A DNA stretch of 54,049 nucleotides from CAZHEV01 sp964531335 [NCBI: uncultured bacterium]. GTDB lineage: Bacteria; Eisenbacteria; RBG-16-71-46; CAZHEV01. How positions within the stretch are numbered: the first letter of the stretch is position 1; each line of letters opens with the position of its first letter. Shown piece by piece: positions 45,375 through 53,721 of the stretch. The notes beneath the pieces were generated by a model. It worked only from the letters and a program-made list of their open reading frames with translations, had not been told where the DNA came from and did no database searches. The stretch spans positions 309,086 to 363,134 of the forward strand of contig CAZHEV010000001.1 in the NCBI GenBank assembly GCA_964531335.1. Direction: 5' to 3'. Both the position numbers and the translations under genes were made by a program.

Positions 45375-45511
45375 TTGATATAAGCTTATAGCCTTATAAT
45401 GCCGATATATTAGGGAAAAAGCTTATAGAGAGGCACCCCACGGAAGTACATTGAGTTGGGGCAGGCGATGCCTCGGGCTAATACTTGCAGATATAAGATT
45501 TAAATCTTATA
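45375..45511 (+). promoter_or_regulatory. Promoter and TATAAG/CTTATA operator cluster upstream of satD-like gene
   Basis: Within 133 bases there are six copies of the hexamer TATAAG or its complement CTTATA. They include a perfect 12-bp palindrome TATAAGCTTATA (45379-45390) and a perfect 20-bp palindrome (45492-45511: TATAAG, 8-base centre, CTTATA). A TATAAT at 45395-45400 could be the -10 box, with the first palindrome over the -35/spacer region. This fits repression by a dimeric regulator, perhaps the downstream protein itself, which has a helix-turn-helix. Confidence 0.6.
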
Positions 45512-45609
45512 ATTGGTTCTATCTCTCCGCAAATGGCGGGGCATCTGAACTTGAGCAGCGAGCTTCCATCGCGAGCCCAAGAGGTCAGCGAGAAAGCGAG
45601 AGCCGGCAT

Positions 45610-46305
45610 ATGGGAGAACAAGCGATCTACGCAGTCCTTACGGGGGACGTTATCGGGTCATCGGCGTACTCTCCACCGGAACGAAGGCGCATACTTGATG
45701 AATTGAAAGCAGCGCTCGAGGGGCCGGATAGACAATGGGAGCGAATTAGAGAAACACCCTTCCAAATTCACCGGGGAGATGCCTTTCAGGGCATCTTGAA
45801 CCGGCCCGAAATGTCCCTTCATGTCGCTGTTTGGATACGCAGTCGGCTTCGGCGACTCGATTCCACCGGCAACAGAAAGGGAGGCCGTTCTCTTGACCCG
45901 GACGCGCGCATCGCCATAGGAATAGGCACCGTCGATAGTAGCGACAATGTATCGGAAGGACAGGGAGAGGCTTTCCTATACTCGGGAAGGACCCTCGAGA
46001 AGATGAGAGGCGAAGACAGGCTAATGGTGAAAACCCCGTGGCCGGATGTCAACGATGAGCTTGAGGTAGAAACGAGATTGCTCGAGGCAATCATGCGTCG
46101 ATGGACCCCAAAGCACGCTGAGGTGGTAAGTATCTTGATTCAGGACTTCGATCGAAGACAGAAACAGGTTGCCGAAGACCTCGACATCTCCCAATCCGCA
46201 GTCGCCCAGCGCGCGTCGCAGGCCGGATGGCGAGCCGTGCAGGGACTATGTCTGCGCTTCACCAGGAACATCGCAGCGAAGGTCGATCAAGCCGATAAGA
46301 GATAG
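45610..46305 (+). CDS. SatD-family protein with C-terminal helix-turn-helix
   Basis: The 231-residue product starts MGEQAIYAVLTGDVIGSS, the SatD-family signature in which an N-terminal nucleotide-cyclase-like fold opens with xxxLTGDxxxS. It continues with GDAFQGILNRPEMSLHVAVWIR and RIAIGIGTVD. The C-terminus carries a sigma-like helix-turn-helix (VAEDLDISQSAVAQRASQAGW). SatD was named in a streptococcal acid-tolerance operon; its biochemical role is not established. The DUF3307 membrane protein that normally accompanies it follows 19 bases later. The start at 45610 is preferred to an upstream extension through the palindromes. Base composition is lower in GC than neighbouring core genes, which suggests accessory origin. 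Confidence 0.82.
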   Translation: MGEQAIYAVLTGDVIGSSAYSPPERRRILDELKAALEGPDRQWERIRETPFQIHRGDAFQGILNRPEMSLHVAVWIRSRLRRLDSTGNRKGGRSLDPDARIAIGIGTVDSSDNVSEGQGEAFLYSGRTLEKMRGEDRLMVKTPWPDVNDELEVETRLLEAIMRRWTPKHAEVVSILIQDFDRRQKQVAEDLDISQSAVAQRASQAGWRAVQGLCLRFTRNIAAKVDQADKR

Positions 46306-46324
46306 ACTCATTGAGGTGACCCCG

Positions 46325-47077
46325 GTGGCTATCCTGCTTGACAACGTAGAGATTGCGCTCTTGTGCCGAATGATCCTCGCTCATGTACTGACGGACTTCG
46401 CCCTCCAGCCTGGCTCCTTCGTGGCTCAACGACTGGACAAGAAGTGGAGTTCATGGTGGCTATACGTTCATGGGGTCCTCGCCGGAGTGATGGTGTATTT
46501 GTTCGCCTGGCAGTGGAACGCCTTGTGGCTTTTTCTGGCAGTGGCGCTCTCCCACATAGTGATCGATGGGCTGAAGTCAATGAGTAGCCGTACCCTCGGG
46601 GCATTTGTCTGGGATCAAGCCGCGCATCTCGCAGTTCTTGTCGTCTGTTGGAGCATATTGATTGATTTGAATGCCGATGGCGTCTTGGAGTCCATGCGTT
46701 CGATAGCCGGCAGTCCCAATGTGTGGATCATAATGCTCTCTTACGCCGTCGCCATCTGGCCCGGAGGAGTTGTCGTAGGTCACGTGGCGGGGGTCTGGGC
46801 CCAAGATATGGCGGGCGGAGAAAACGGTGGTTTGAAGAACGCCGGCCTCTTAATTGGCCGCCTGGAGAGAGTTCTCATACTCACATTCGTCTTCTACCAG
46901 CAATATGAGGCAATCGGCCTTCTCGTTGCCGCGAAATCCATCTTTCGGTTCGGAGGCGGCGACTCCTCTCTGGCAAGAAAGCAAACGGAGTACTTTGTGA
47001 TCGGAACGCTTCTCAGTTTCGTCATAGCCATCGTGATAGGAGCATTCGCCCGAATGCTCTTGGCCACGATCCGGTAG
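46325..47077 (+). CDS. DUF3307-family membrane protein
   Basis: The 250-residue product has about six membrane helices. It starts near MILAHVLTDFALQPGSFV, the conserved opening of DUF3307, whose His and Asp sit in the first helix; a later LSHIVIDGLKS repeats the H/D pattern. The HxxxD residues in two helices suggest a metal or proton site in the membrane. The GTG at 46325 has GAGGTG six bases upstream. It is the standard partner of SatD-family proteins and probably forms a functional pair with the gene before it. Confidence 0.82.
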   Translation: MAILLDNVEIALLCRMILAHVLTDFALQPGSFVAQRLDKKWSSWWLYVHGVLAGVMVYLFAWQWNALWLFLAVALSHIVIDGLKSMSSRTLGAFVWDQAAHLAVLVVCWSILIDLNADGVLESMRSIAGSPNVWIIMLSYAVAIWPGGVVVGHVAGVWAQDMAGGENGGLKNAGLLIGRLERVLILTFVFYQQYEAIGLLVAAKSIFRFGGGDSSLARKQTEYFVIGTLLSFVIAIVIGAFARMLLATIR

Positions 47078-47360
47078 GCGCTATTCTCAACTTACCGAGC
47101 GCATTGCGCCCGCATATCTCATCAGCCCGACCAAAATGCTAAAGAACGAATCGCCGTCCTTCACACCGTGGCCGGGAATAAACGGATGAGGGTAGTTTTG
47201 GCCGTTGTTATAGTAATGGCCTATCGCGCGGACACGTGGGGTTTGCTCCCAATCGCACATGCCTTCGTAACCGTGTCACATTCTAAAGGATTTGCTCCTA
47301 CCTCTGGTATCGCCATGATTGGTGCGCTTGACGTGACGTCCAACCTGCCCGGCTCTTCGG

Positions 47361-49220
47361 CTATCTATAGATGGCCTTGACCTTGCCCCAGGTGGTCTCG
47401 ATGACGGGAACCTCCTGGCTGGGATCGTATCCCTCCCGGCCGAAGCCGACCGATCCGAAGGCCTCGGGGCTCACGGTCATGCGACATACCGGACTGGGCA
47501 CGGCTCCGTCGCACCATTCGGCCCAGCCCGTTCTCGGATCGGGGGCAACTCCCAACGAAGAGGGCTCGTAGACGTAGACGTCCAAAATGCCGATCGTCAC
47601 ATGCGGGCCCGGTTGCTCCTGCGACCAGGACTGCGCGTTGCCCTCACCGCAGCCCGGCCAGCCTTCCGTGGGGATCTCGAGAGAGCTGCAACTCATCCAT
47701 CCGTAGAAGTAGAACTGCCCGTCGCAGTCGAGCCCGTATCTGGTCGCGGCTATCCTATCGACGTCGATGGCTATGACATACACGTCGTACCGGCCCGGAT
47801 CGGCCGGTCCTTCGACCACCAGGTCGCCGCAGCCCTCAAGCACGAAGTCGCAGGTATTGGCCTTCGAGTTGTGAGCTCCGGCGTAGTGAAGCGCCCACTT
47901 GCCGCTGTTGTTCGGCGTGCCGGTGACCGCACCGTCTCCGGTGCAGCTTACGGCGCCACACGAGGGATGCCCGGTCTCGATCGTGCAGATGTGCGTCCCG
48001 GGCCTAGTCGGCTCGTAAAGCACGGTGACTGTCGTGGACTCACCAGGGGCGAGCGAGTAGGGCCCCTCACCCGAGAGGACGGTGTAGTAGTCGCAGGACT
48101 CGCCGACCGTTCCCGTCATTGTCGTAAAGCCCTGGTTGCTTATAGTGAAGCCGAGGATTTTGCTGAAGCCGATCTCCACCCAGCCGAAGCTCAACTCAGA
48201 AGGCTCCACCGCGCAGATCGCATCGGGGGGATCGCAGGAGTCGCAGCTCACCCCCAGTGCCCCCACCAGCCCGCATCCCCGGGAATAGGCGGCCGCGCAG
48301 GGCGAGAACGAGCAAAGGCCGTAGTCGCCGCCTTCCGGATCGCAGAACAGAGGATCCGCGGAGATGTTGTCCTCGTCCAGCTCGCAGGCGTACATGTCGC
48401 CTTCGTTGTCCCAGAAGGCGTTGCAGGTGATCTGCGGCTGAGTGCTCACCAGGCATTCGAGGACGGGTCCCCCGGTCTGTCCCGCGAATATGTTGCGCGA
48501 GATGATCGCGGCCGTACCCGCATAGATCCCGCTACCAGAGGGGGAGCTGTTGCCGACGAATGTGTTGTTGGTGATCGACGGCGCGCAGCCCGCCTGGCAA
48601 TAGACTCCGCCCCCCATATCGGCGTAGTTGTCCTTGATTACGTTATAGCTTATAGAGGGAGAGGATTCGAAGTGGCAGTATATCCCGCCCGCGTACTCGG
48701 ATGTGTTGTCGCCGATCCAGTTGTTAGTGATCGTGGGCGAGGAGTGATCGAGACACACTATTCCGCTTTGATTGCTGACGATCCTGTTGCCGGTTATGAC
48801 CGGAGAGGAGCTCTCGCAGTAGATCGCCCCACCGCCATGGGAGAAGTAGGGGTGGTATTGGCTGGCATAGCTCATCCTGAAGCCCTCTATGACGGCGGTG
48901 TCGTCCACGTTGATACACTTTACCACCATGTAGACGCCGCTTCCGTTGAGGAAGGTAACCTCGGGGCCCCCCTCGCTGTGCACCCATACGCCGGACTTCA
49001 TACAAAAGAGCGATTCCAGCATCCCCCTTCTCTGATTGAGCTCATCGTAAGAGCCTGGCGCCACCAGGACGTCGTCGCCCGCCTGCGCTGAGTCGATCCC
49101 GGCCTGGATGGTAGGCGCGTCGCCGTTACGATCGGCTCTGATGTACCAGGTGCGGGCATTTGCTCTGGCTGAGATGCATATGAACGCGAGCGCTAAGAGC
49201 AAGCAGGCAAGGGATCTCAT
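47361..49220 (-). CDS. Secreted right-handed beta-helix protein with HYDIN/ASPM-like domain and C-terminal WGxxKAxYR motif
   Basis: The 619-residue product has a signal peptide (about 1-23). The first part is a parallel beta-helix of the pectate lyase/NosD type: after TIQAGIDSAQAGDDVLVAPG come repeating coils such as SSPVITGNRIVSNQSGIV, SPTITNNWI and PSITNNTFVGNSS. It is followed by a Cys-rich segment, then a choice-of-anchor-D-like Ig domain (SELSFGWVEIGFSKILGFTI). The end is PVIETTWGKVKAIYR, matching the tails at 34605 and 35344. Beta-helix proteins of this kind bind or cleave polysaccharide; no lyase residues were identified. GAGGAGGGGAG lies upstream of the ATG. Confidence 0.8.
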   Translation of the reverse strand: MRSLACLLLALAFICISARANARTWYIRADRNGDAPTIQAGIDSAQAGDDVLVAPGSYDELNQRRGMLESLFCMKSGVWVHSEGGPEVTFLNGSGVYMVVKCINVDDTAVIEGFRMSYASQYHPYFSHGGGAIYCESSSPVITGNRIVSNQSGIVCLDHSSPTITNNWIGDNTSEYAGGIYCHFESSPSISYNVIKDNYADMGGGVYCQAGCAPSITNNTFVGNSSPSGSGIYAGTAAIISRNIFAGQTGGPVLECLVSTQPQITCNAFWDNEGDMYACELDEDNISADPLFCDPEGGDYGLCSFSPCAAAYSRGCGLVGALGVSCDSCDPPDAICAVEPSELSFGWVEIGFSKILGFTISNQGFTTMTGTVGESCDYYTVLSGEGPYSLAPGESTTVTVLYEPTRPGTHICTIETGHPSCGAVSCTGDGAVTGTPNNSGKWALHYAGAHNSKANTCDFVLEGCGDLVVEGPADPGRYDVYVIAIDVDRIAATRYGLDCDGQFYFYGWMSCSSLEIPTEGWPGCGEGNAQSWSQEQPGPHVTIGILDVYVYEPSSLGVAPDPRTGWAEWCDGAVPSPVCRMTVSPEAFGSVGFGREGYDPSQEVPVIETTWGKVKAIYR

Positions 49221-49550
49221 GGCTCCCCTCCTCGAGCTTGGGCCGCGGACCTAAACACAAAGGCCCACGCCGGCCATATCACGGCGCGGGCTCGTCGTAG
49301 GAACGCGTGTATCGGGGCATCAGGTTCATCGAGGACAACCCTCCCGGACCAACCAAACGCTACCACCCATGAGAGCCCCCGACAACAAGAAACTGGAGGC
49401 GTCCTGCCAAATGCTAATACCATATTCCACAGCATGTTAAGTCTACGATGCAACCTAGTGCGCCCGGCACTCGCCTAGCTCGGGGCGGGCAACGCCAGAC
49501 TCCGTCTCCCTTTCACGTGTCTGCGCCGGGCGACAGGCCGGGTGAAGAGG
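49221..49550. other. Intergenic stretch, no gene identified
   Basis: About 330 bases between two minus-strand genes. One short frame runs into the beta-helix gene but lacks start signals and a family match. No hairpin or promoter was clear enough to mark. Confidence 0.4.
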
Positions 49551-51338
49551 CTATCTTTGCCCGTCTCTCAGTCTTCTGAGAGCCCTTGCGGCCTCATCCC
49601 TCATTGCACCGCCGGGTATCCGCTCAACCGCCCGTTCAAGATGCAGCGAAGCCTCCGCTTCTCGGCCCGACTGGGCCAGAGCAAGCCCAAGAAACAGATG
49701 GCCCCACGGGTGATCCGGCGCCAGCTCCAGCGCCCTGCGGCCGCACCTGATGCTGTCAGCGAGTCGGCCGGTGTGCTTCAGGTGAATAGAGCACAGGTTC
49801 ACCCAGATATCGGCGCCCGTTCCGAGGTGCGACAGCCTTCCGAAGCCGTCGTAAAGAAGCGCATGGCGGTCATCCCATTTCGGATCCATTTGGTACGTGA
49901 AGTCGATCTCGCCGATGTCCGGCCTTTGTAATCGGAGGACCTGCCCGTCACGAAGAGCGCTTCGAACCAGGTCGTAGCTTCTGCGCTTCTTCTCGGCTGC
50001 CTTGTCTTTGATGAGGTCCTCGCTCATGAACTCAAAGGGATTGATGAGGATTAGGTCGGCGCCTTCGGGGACGTCTATGGTCGCGAAGGTTGTAAGCGCG
50101 TTCTCCGCGACGACCGAAGAGCGCAGAACGTGATCCGCGTGGAGCTCCGGGATTCTCTCTAGTCTCGCCGACTCTCTGGACCGTACGTTCGCATAGCCCA
50201 ACCCGAAGAACCCGGCGGCAACTGCAACGGACACAAGCCAAGCGATCAAAGCGCCCCGGGACGAAAATCTGTCCGAGAGCGAACGCTCCAACCTGCCGGC
50301 CAGCAAACCCACGAAAATCGCGGCCCCCGGCGCGGTGGGATATATGTAATACAGGAACGTGTGCCTCACCAAGGGCAGCACGGGGGCGATAGCCAGAACG
50401 TACCAACCCAGGGCCGCCCATTGTCTTCTGCCTTGAATCCCTCTGGATGTAAAGAGCACCAAACCTACGACGACGACCGCGGCAGCCGCCCAGATCCAGG
50501 CACCGTGGTCTATCTCGGCCACACGGTCCTTGAAAGGATCCACCACGTCGACAGTCCACATGACGTACGTGGCAAAATTGTGAACCATGTGGCTTGAGAG
50601 GGCGGTCTCGTACGCTCCGCCAGGAGACACCTTGGCGCTTTGCGCGAGGGCCAGGACAGCCGCGGCGATTGAAAGGGCTATGTGGGGAGTGAGCGCAACT
50701 ACAGTACGTCGATTGAACGCCCCCCGTCCCCAGGCGAGGAGGAGCAGGACCACCCAGAACAAAATACCAGTCTCTTTGGAGAGCAGGCTAAGCGCATAAG
50801 TGGCCCCCGACAGAGCGGAGATAATCAGCCCCTTCTCTGGGCGCGAGACCCAGATCAGGGCCGTAACCAGCATGAAGGTGGTCGCGAGGAGATCCTGCAC
50901 TCCGGAGATCCAGAACACGGCCGTGAACGCCAGATCGAGCGTCGCGAAGACGGCGCCCGCCACAAAGCCGGTCAGGCGTCTGCCCGTCCAGCATCTCGCT
51001 GCCGCGTATACCAGGACGGCGTTCAGCGCGTGCAGCAGGACGCTCGCCCAATGATAGGGGCCGGCGTCCATGCCGAATATCCCATGCATCACTTTGAAGT
51101 ACAGCTGAGTGCTGACAAGCCTGCTCCCCATCGGAGCCAGAAAATCGGGATAGGCATTGAGCCCCTTTGCCCTGGAGAGAAAACCGAAGTCGTCTTCACT
51201 GAAGAAATAGTTTGTCGCGTTCCAGTAAGCGGCCAGGGCCGCAACGGCGATCAACGCCACGGGAAGGAACTCGTAGGTCGCTTCCAGCGCGAATCCACGT
51301 CGGCCATCCGGTATGCCCTGTGAGACGCGCCCCTCCAT
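49551..51338 (-). CDS. Multi-spanning GT39/PMT-like glycosyltransferase-type membrane protein with TPR tail
   Basis: The 595-residue product has about ten membrane helices. The first extracytoplasmic loop carries FFSEDDFGFL, an acidic pair placed as in GT-C glycosyltransferases (PMT, ArnT, PglB type). Further GT-C-like features are the following helices and loops. The last 90 residues are two TPR repeats (HLGTGADIWVNLCSIHLKHTG and HPWGHLFLGLALAQSGREAEA). Proteins of this shape transfer lipid-linked sugars in the periplasm; acceptor and donor are unknown. The ATG at 51338 has GGAG at long spacing. It is the last core-looking gene before the accessory region. Confidence 0.75.
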   Translation of the reverse strand: MEGRVSQGIPDGRRGFALEATYEFLPVALIAVAALAAYWNATNYFFSEDDFGFLSRAKGLNAYPDFLAPMGSRLVSTQLYFKVMHGIFGMDAGPYHWASVLLHALNAVLVYAAARCWTGRRLTGFVAGAVFATLDLAFTAVFWISGVQDLLATTFMLVTALIWVSRPEKGLIISALSGATYALSLLSKETGILFWVVLLLLAWGRGAFNRRTVVALTPHIALSIAAAVLALAQSAKVSPGGAYETALSSHMVHNFATYVMWTVDVVDPFKDRVAEIDHGAWIWAAAAVVVVGLVLFTSRGIQGRRQWAALGWYVLAIAPVLPLVRHTFLYYIYPTAPGAAIFVGLLAGRLERSLSDRFSSRGALIAWLVSVAVAAGFFGLGYANVRSRESARLERIPELHADHVLRSSVVAENALTTFATIDVPEGADLILINPFEFMSEDLIKDKAAEKKRRSYDLVRSALRDGQVLRLQRPDIGEIDFTYQMDPKWDDRHALLYDGFGRLSHLGTGADIWVNLCSIHLKHTGRLADSIRCGRRALELAPDHPWGHLFLGLALAQSGREAEASLHLERAVERIPGGAMRDEAARALRRLRDGQR

Positions 51339-51461
51339 TCGCGGGCATCACTCCATTCTTGCGACAGGTCTAATGCCGGCTTCAGACTAGATTATATGAC
51401 ATTCGCACCGATGTGAAGTCGTTCATTATCACGCATACACGCGCTGCGGATTCATCACGGT

Positions 51462-51704
51462 GTCTGGTGCCCCCGGGGCGACTCGAACACCCGGCACGCG
51501 GTTTGGGAAACTTAAGCAAGTCTTGGTCTACAATCAGGCGCTCCCGCCGCCAATCGATTGTCTTGCATAGAGATCGGACGTAACTCAAAGTGCCCCGGAA
51601 TGTTGGCCGACTTCGGGGCACCTTCCTTGACTAGGTCAGATTAGCACGCCTTAACACCGTTTCGTCCTTATTCGACGCCAAAGGGGTAGCAGATGGGATG
51701 GCAG
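51462..51704 (-). repeat. Repeat unit A: tRNA-Arg-like 3' fragment, hairpin and integrase-tail remnant
   Basis: On the minus strand this unit ends with the anticodon loop, T arm, acceptor strand and CCA of a tRNA-Arg-like gene (CCA at 51465-51467), but no matching 5' half precedes it. It matches unit B at 53722-53964 over its whole 243-bp length: 50 of 51 bases in the tRNA part, a diverged 73-base spacer, then a similar hairpin and tail. A frame reading LLPLWRRIRTKRC ends at 51650 and resembles the end of the frame in B, perhaps a decayed tyrosine-integrase terminus. The gap 51339-51768 holds no intact gene. Confidence 0.8.
51590..51621. terminator. Hairpin in repeat unit A
   Basis: GTGCCCCG pairs with CGGGGCAC across a 16-base interval, with a T-rich stretch (CTTCCTT) after it on the plus strand and ACTTTGAGTT on the minus strand. 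The same stem occurs in unit B, which suggests a conserved bidirectional terminator of the ancestral element. Confidence 0.65.
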
Positions 51705-51768
51705 ATCTCGACCGTCAGATTCCGAGCAGCATGGTCGATCGCCTCTAAACTTAGTAGATTCGTTGAGT

Positions 51769-52170
51769 CTATTTCTTTGCGATTCTGAGTGGGATGCTTT
51801 TCATGTGAGACCCGTTTACATGAATCTCGAACCGATAGTTGCCAAGTTCCCTGAACTGAAGCGACTCAATGTTCATAACTGTCGAAACGGAGGAAGCTCC
51901 AACCATGGGCGTTCGCGGTTGCTTCTCAATCCTCAATTCACCACTTAGACGGGCAACTTCACCCTTATCTTCATGCACGACTTTGATCTCAAGGTTGTGT
52001 CTCTTCCCTGCGTCCTTGTTACTAAACAGAAGCCTCATAACAAATGCCACATGTTGCTGTATGGCGGGCAATCTAGTTGTCCAAATCGTGTCAAAACCTC
52101 CTCCCATTACGAAGAGTTTTCCATCTATCACTTGAGCAGAATCAGCTAGAAAAGCAAAGTCGACCTTCAT
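51769..52170 (-). CDS. DUF6941-family protein
   Basis: The 133-residue product begins MKVDFAFLADSAQVIDGKLF and continues VMGGGFDTIW, the recognisable opening of DUF6941 proteins. The rest is predicted beta-rich (VAFVMRLLFSN, LEIKVVHEDKGE). No function is established for the family. Its ATG lies four bases after the antitoxin stop, and its ribosome binding site (GGGAGG) overlaps the end of that gene, so it is probably translated as the third gene of the BrnT-BrnA operon. It may be a third component of the toxin system or passenger cargo. Confidence 0.72.
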   Translation of the reverse strand: MKVDFAFLADSAQVIDGKLFVMGGGFDTIWTTRLPAIQQHVAFVMRLLFSNKDAGKRHNLEIKVVHEDKGEVARLSGELRIEKQPRTPMVGASSVSTVMNIESLQFRELGNYRFEIHVNGSHMKSIPLRIAKK

Positions 52171-52174
52171 TATC

Positions 52175-52582
52175 TCATTCCTCCCAACTGTCCTTTGCTT
52201 TCTTCACTGCCGCAGCGCCGCCTGGAATGAGCGATAGCTTTGGCTCCTGCTCCCAGGCTGGCTCTGCGGAACCGCCAGTGGCAGTCAGTCTGACTTCCTG
52301 AAGTTGGTGTCGCCAATACTCTCTTTCGCGCTCGTCGTCCGCCAGGCCTTTGGCAATATAGTCCTTGATGACCTGCTGGTAGCCGACATCTCGCCTTTCA
52401 GCAGCCACAGCTCGCAAACGGCTCATCATATCAACAGGAATTCTAATAGAAATCAGCTTGGTTTTCCGCTTCTTGGGCTTCATCGAGAAGGCTGTTTCAC
52501 TCTCAAAGTCCTCAACCGCTCTTTTGCCCTTGGCAAGCAACTCTTTGTCAACAGATGCTTCTCTGGCAGTCTTCTTCTTCAT
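52175..52582 (-). CDS. brnA: BrnA/CopG-type ribbon-helix-helix antitoxin with C-terminal extension
   Basis: BrnA binds and inhibits BrnT and represses their operon. The 135-residue product has a Lys-rich N-terminal arm and a ribbon-helix-helix core (KLISIRIPVDMMSRLRAVA, then YQQVIKDYIAKGL). About 45 residues follow the core, longer than usual, ending AAAVKKAKDSWEE. AGGAG lies upstream of the ATG at 52582. The gene starts 14 bases after the brnT stop, the normal toxin-first order of this family. Confidence 0.82.
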   Translation of the reverse strand: MKKKTAREASVDKELLAKGKRAVEDFESETAFSMKPKKRKTKLISIRIPVDMMSRLRAVAAERRDVGYQQVIKDYIAKGLADDEREREYWRHQLQEVRLTATGGSAEPAWEQEPKLSLIPGGAAAVKKAKDSWEE

Positions 52583-52596
52583 AGGAATTCTCCTAG

Positions 52597-52875
52597 TCAC
52601 TTCTCCCATGCAGTTATCGGCCTGACTAGAGGACCACACTTGTGCTGCAATATCACCACCAGCTTCCTCCCGCCGTTCGTTCGGCCCTCAACAAGATATC
52701 TGTCACCGTATTTCTCAGGTTTCGATCCAGCTTTCTTGTGCCTGCGACTCACATACGGGTTATCAAAACATTCTTCAATATCAAATGCATTGAGACCATG
52801 CTCCCATATTTTCGACTCATTGTGCTCGTCCCATTCGAACTGTGGTTCCTCGCCCCATGGGCATTTCATCGCCAT
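52597..52875 (-). CDS. brnT: BrnT-family ribonuclease toxin
   Basis: BrnT is a RelE-fold ribonuclease that halts growth when free. The 92-residue product has FEWDEHNESKIWEHGLNAFD near the start and GDRYLVEGRTNGGRKLVVIL further on, with VRPITAW at the end: the three blocks that define BrnT. The ATG at 52875 has GAGGAAG at good spacing. A palindromic promoter region lies just upstream. Together with brnA it would stabilise the integrated region. Confidence 0.85.
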   Translation of the reverse strand: MAMKCPWGEEPQFEWDEHNESKIWEHGLNAFDIEECFDNPYVSRRHKKAGSKPEKYGDRYLVEGRTNGGRKLVVILQHKCGPLVRPITAWEK

Positions 52876-52906
52876 TGTCGACTTCCTCGATGAGCTTCTT
52901 TCCCTT

Positions 52907-52935
52907 AGTGTATATACATTATATATACACGTCAA
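52907..52935 (-). promoter_or_regulatory. brnTA promoter with palindromic operator
   Basis: A perfect inverted repeat with 9-bp arms (GTGTATATA and TATATACAC, 5-base centre) spans 52908-52930. On the minus strand TTGACG, 17 bases and TACACT give a promoter whose spacer and -10 lie within this palindrome. It is about 32 bases before the brnT start, as expected for autorepression by the toxin-antitoxin complex. Confidence 0.7.
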
Positions 52936-53048
52936 GCTTTTCTTTGCATTCCCAAATAGAGGGCTAACAGCATTTGGGACAACTGGTTACCGCACCACCT
53001 CTTAGCAACGCCAAGGGGCTCGCTCTGCTCTCCTCCGCAAATGGTGGG

Positions 53049-53579
53049 CTAAATGTTCCCCGATGGCGTGAAACTAGGTACTTCGCGAACCTGCTTCCCC
53101 AAGATCTTCGCCCTGACGTAGTCGTGAATCTGCTTTTCAAGGCTCCCAGTGGATGCAACGACAGCAGTCGAAGCACCGCTCAGCTGCTCTTGCTGAAAAG
53201 TGCATGTCACTCGCAATTCGGTTCCGCCCTCCGGAAGCCGCTTCACATGGATACTAAACTTTCCCCTTGTCCAGTTTTTGTGCCCCATCAACCCAGGCTT
53301 ACCACAATCGCAGTACTCCTTGTTTTCCTCATGCGGGATCTCTCCCGTGCCCGCATCCATCCGCGATGTGACAATAAGGCCAGACTCTTTCTCAATCGTG
53401 TCAATGGGCAAGTTCCCAACGGCGGCGAAGAACTCGATGACCGGCTCCCACACTTGGTCAAACTCCGCGTCGTACCTTGCGACTGGGTTGAACTCAACGA
53501 CCTTGGGTGGAGTCGACGCGCAACCAAGGGAGCTCAGAACCAACATGCAAGGAACCACAAGCTTGAAAAGTCGATGCAT
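53049..53579 (-). CDS. Small lipoprotein of unknown function
   Basis: The 176-residue product has a clear lipoprotein signal ending LSSLGC (cysteine at about residue 20). The mature part has an alpha/beta pattern (FDQVWEPVIEFFAAVGNLPI, IEKESGLIVTSRMD, GTELRVTCTF) that resembles small outer-membrane lipoproteins of BamC-like fold, but I do not recognise a family. GAGG lies seven bases before the ATG at 53579. Base use is like that of the neighbouring toxin genes, so it belongs to the accessory segment. Confidence 0.7.
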   Translation of the reverse strand: MHRLFKLVVPCMLVLSSLGCASTPPKVVEFNPVARYDAEFDQVWEPVIEFFAAVGNLPIDTIEKESGLIVTSRMDAGTGEIPHEENKEYCDCGKPGLMGHKNWTRGKFSIHVKRLPEGGTELRVTCTFQQEQLSGASTAVVASTGSLEKQIHDYVRAKILGKQVREVPSFTPSGNI

Positions 53580-53721
53580 GAGAATCCTCACATCACCACA
53601 GGCGCCTCACAACCAAGGGCCTCATCCTGATTCAATCGCCATTGATTCTACCAGAGCCGCAATACGTTGCCACTGACCTTCATATTGTAGCGTGGAATGG
53701 CGACATGCGCCAGGTCGAGTA

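Larger units (their letters stand above)
51462..53721. mobile_element. Candidate 2,260-bp integrated unit bounded by tRNA 3' fragments
   Basis: Direct repeats of a tRNA 3' end bound four cargo genes of lower GC content than neighbouring core DNA. This fits an element inserted by a tyrosine integrase that uses an anticodon-loop-to-3'-end attachment core. No integrase gene remains. Nature as an independent element is inferred. Confidence 0.5.

Noticed and set aside
45375-45400. Sigma70 promoter TTGATA/TATAAT in front of satD
   Set aside because: The spacer is only 14 bases, too short for a normal promoter; kept only as a -10 candidate inside the operator cluster.
47601-49091. Plus-strand frame of about 496 codons opposite the beta-helix gene
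   Set aside because: It is antisense to a protein with signal peptide and clear repeats; composition is that of a shadow frame.
51462-51512. Complete tRNA gene at the left accessory repeat
   Set aside because: The T arm, acceptor strand and CCA are present, but the 5' half of the anticodon stem and the D arm do not match, so it is a fragment.
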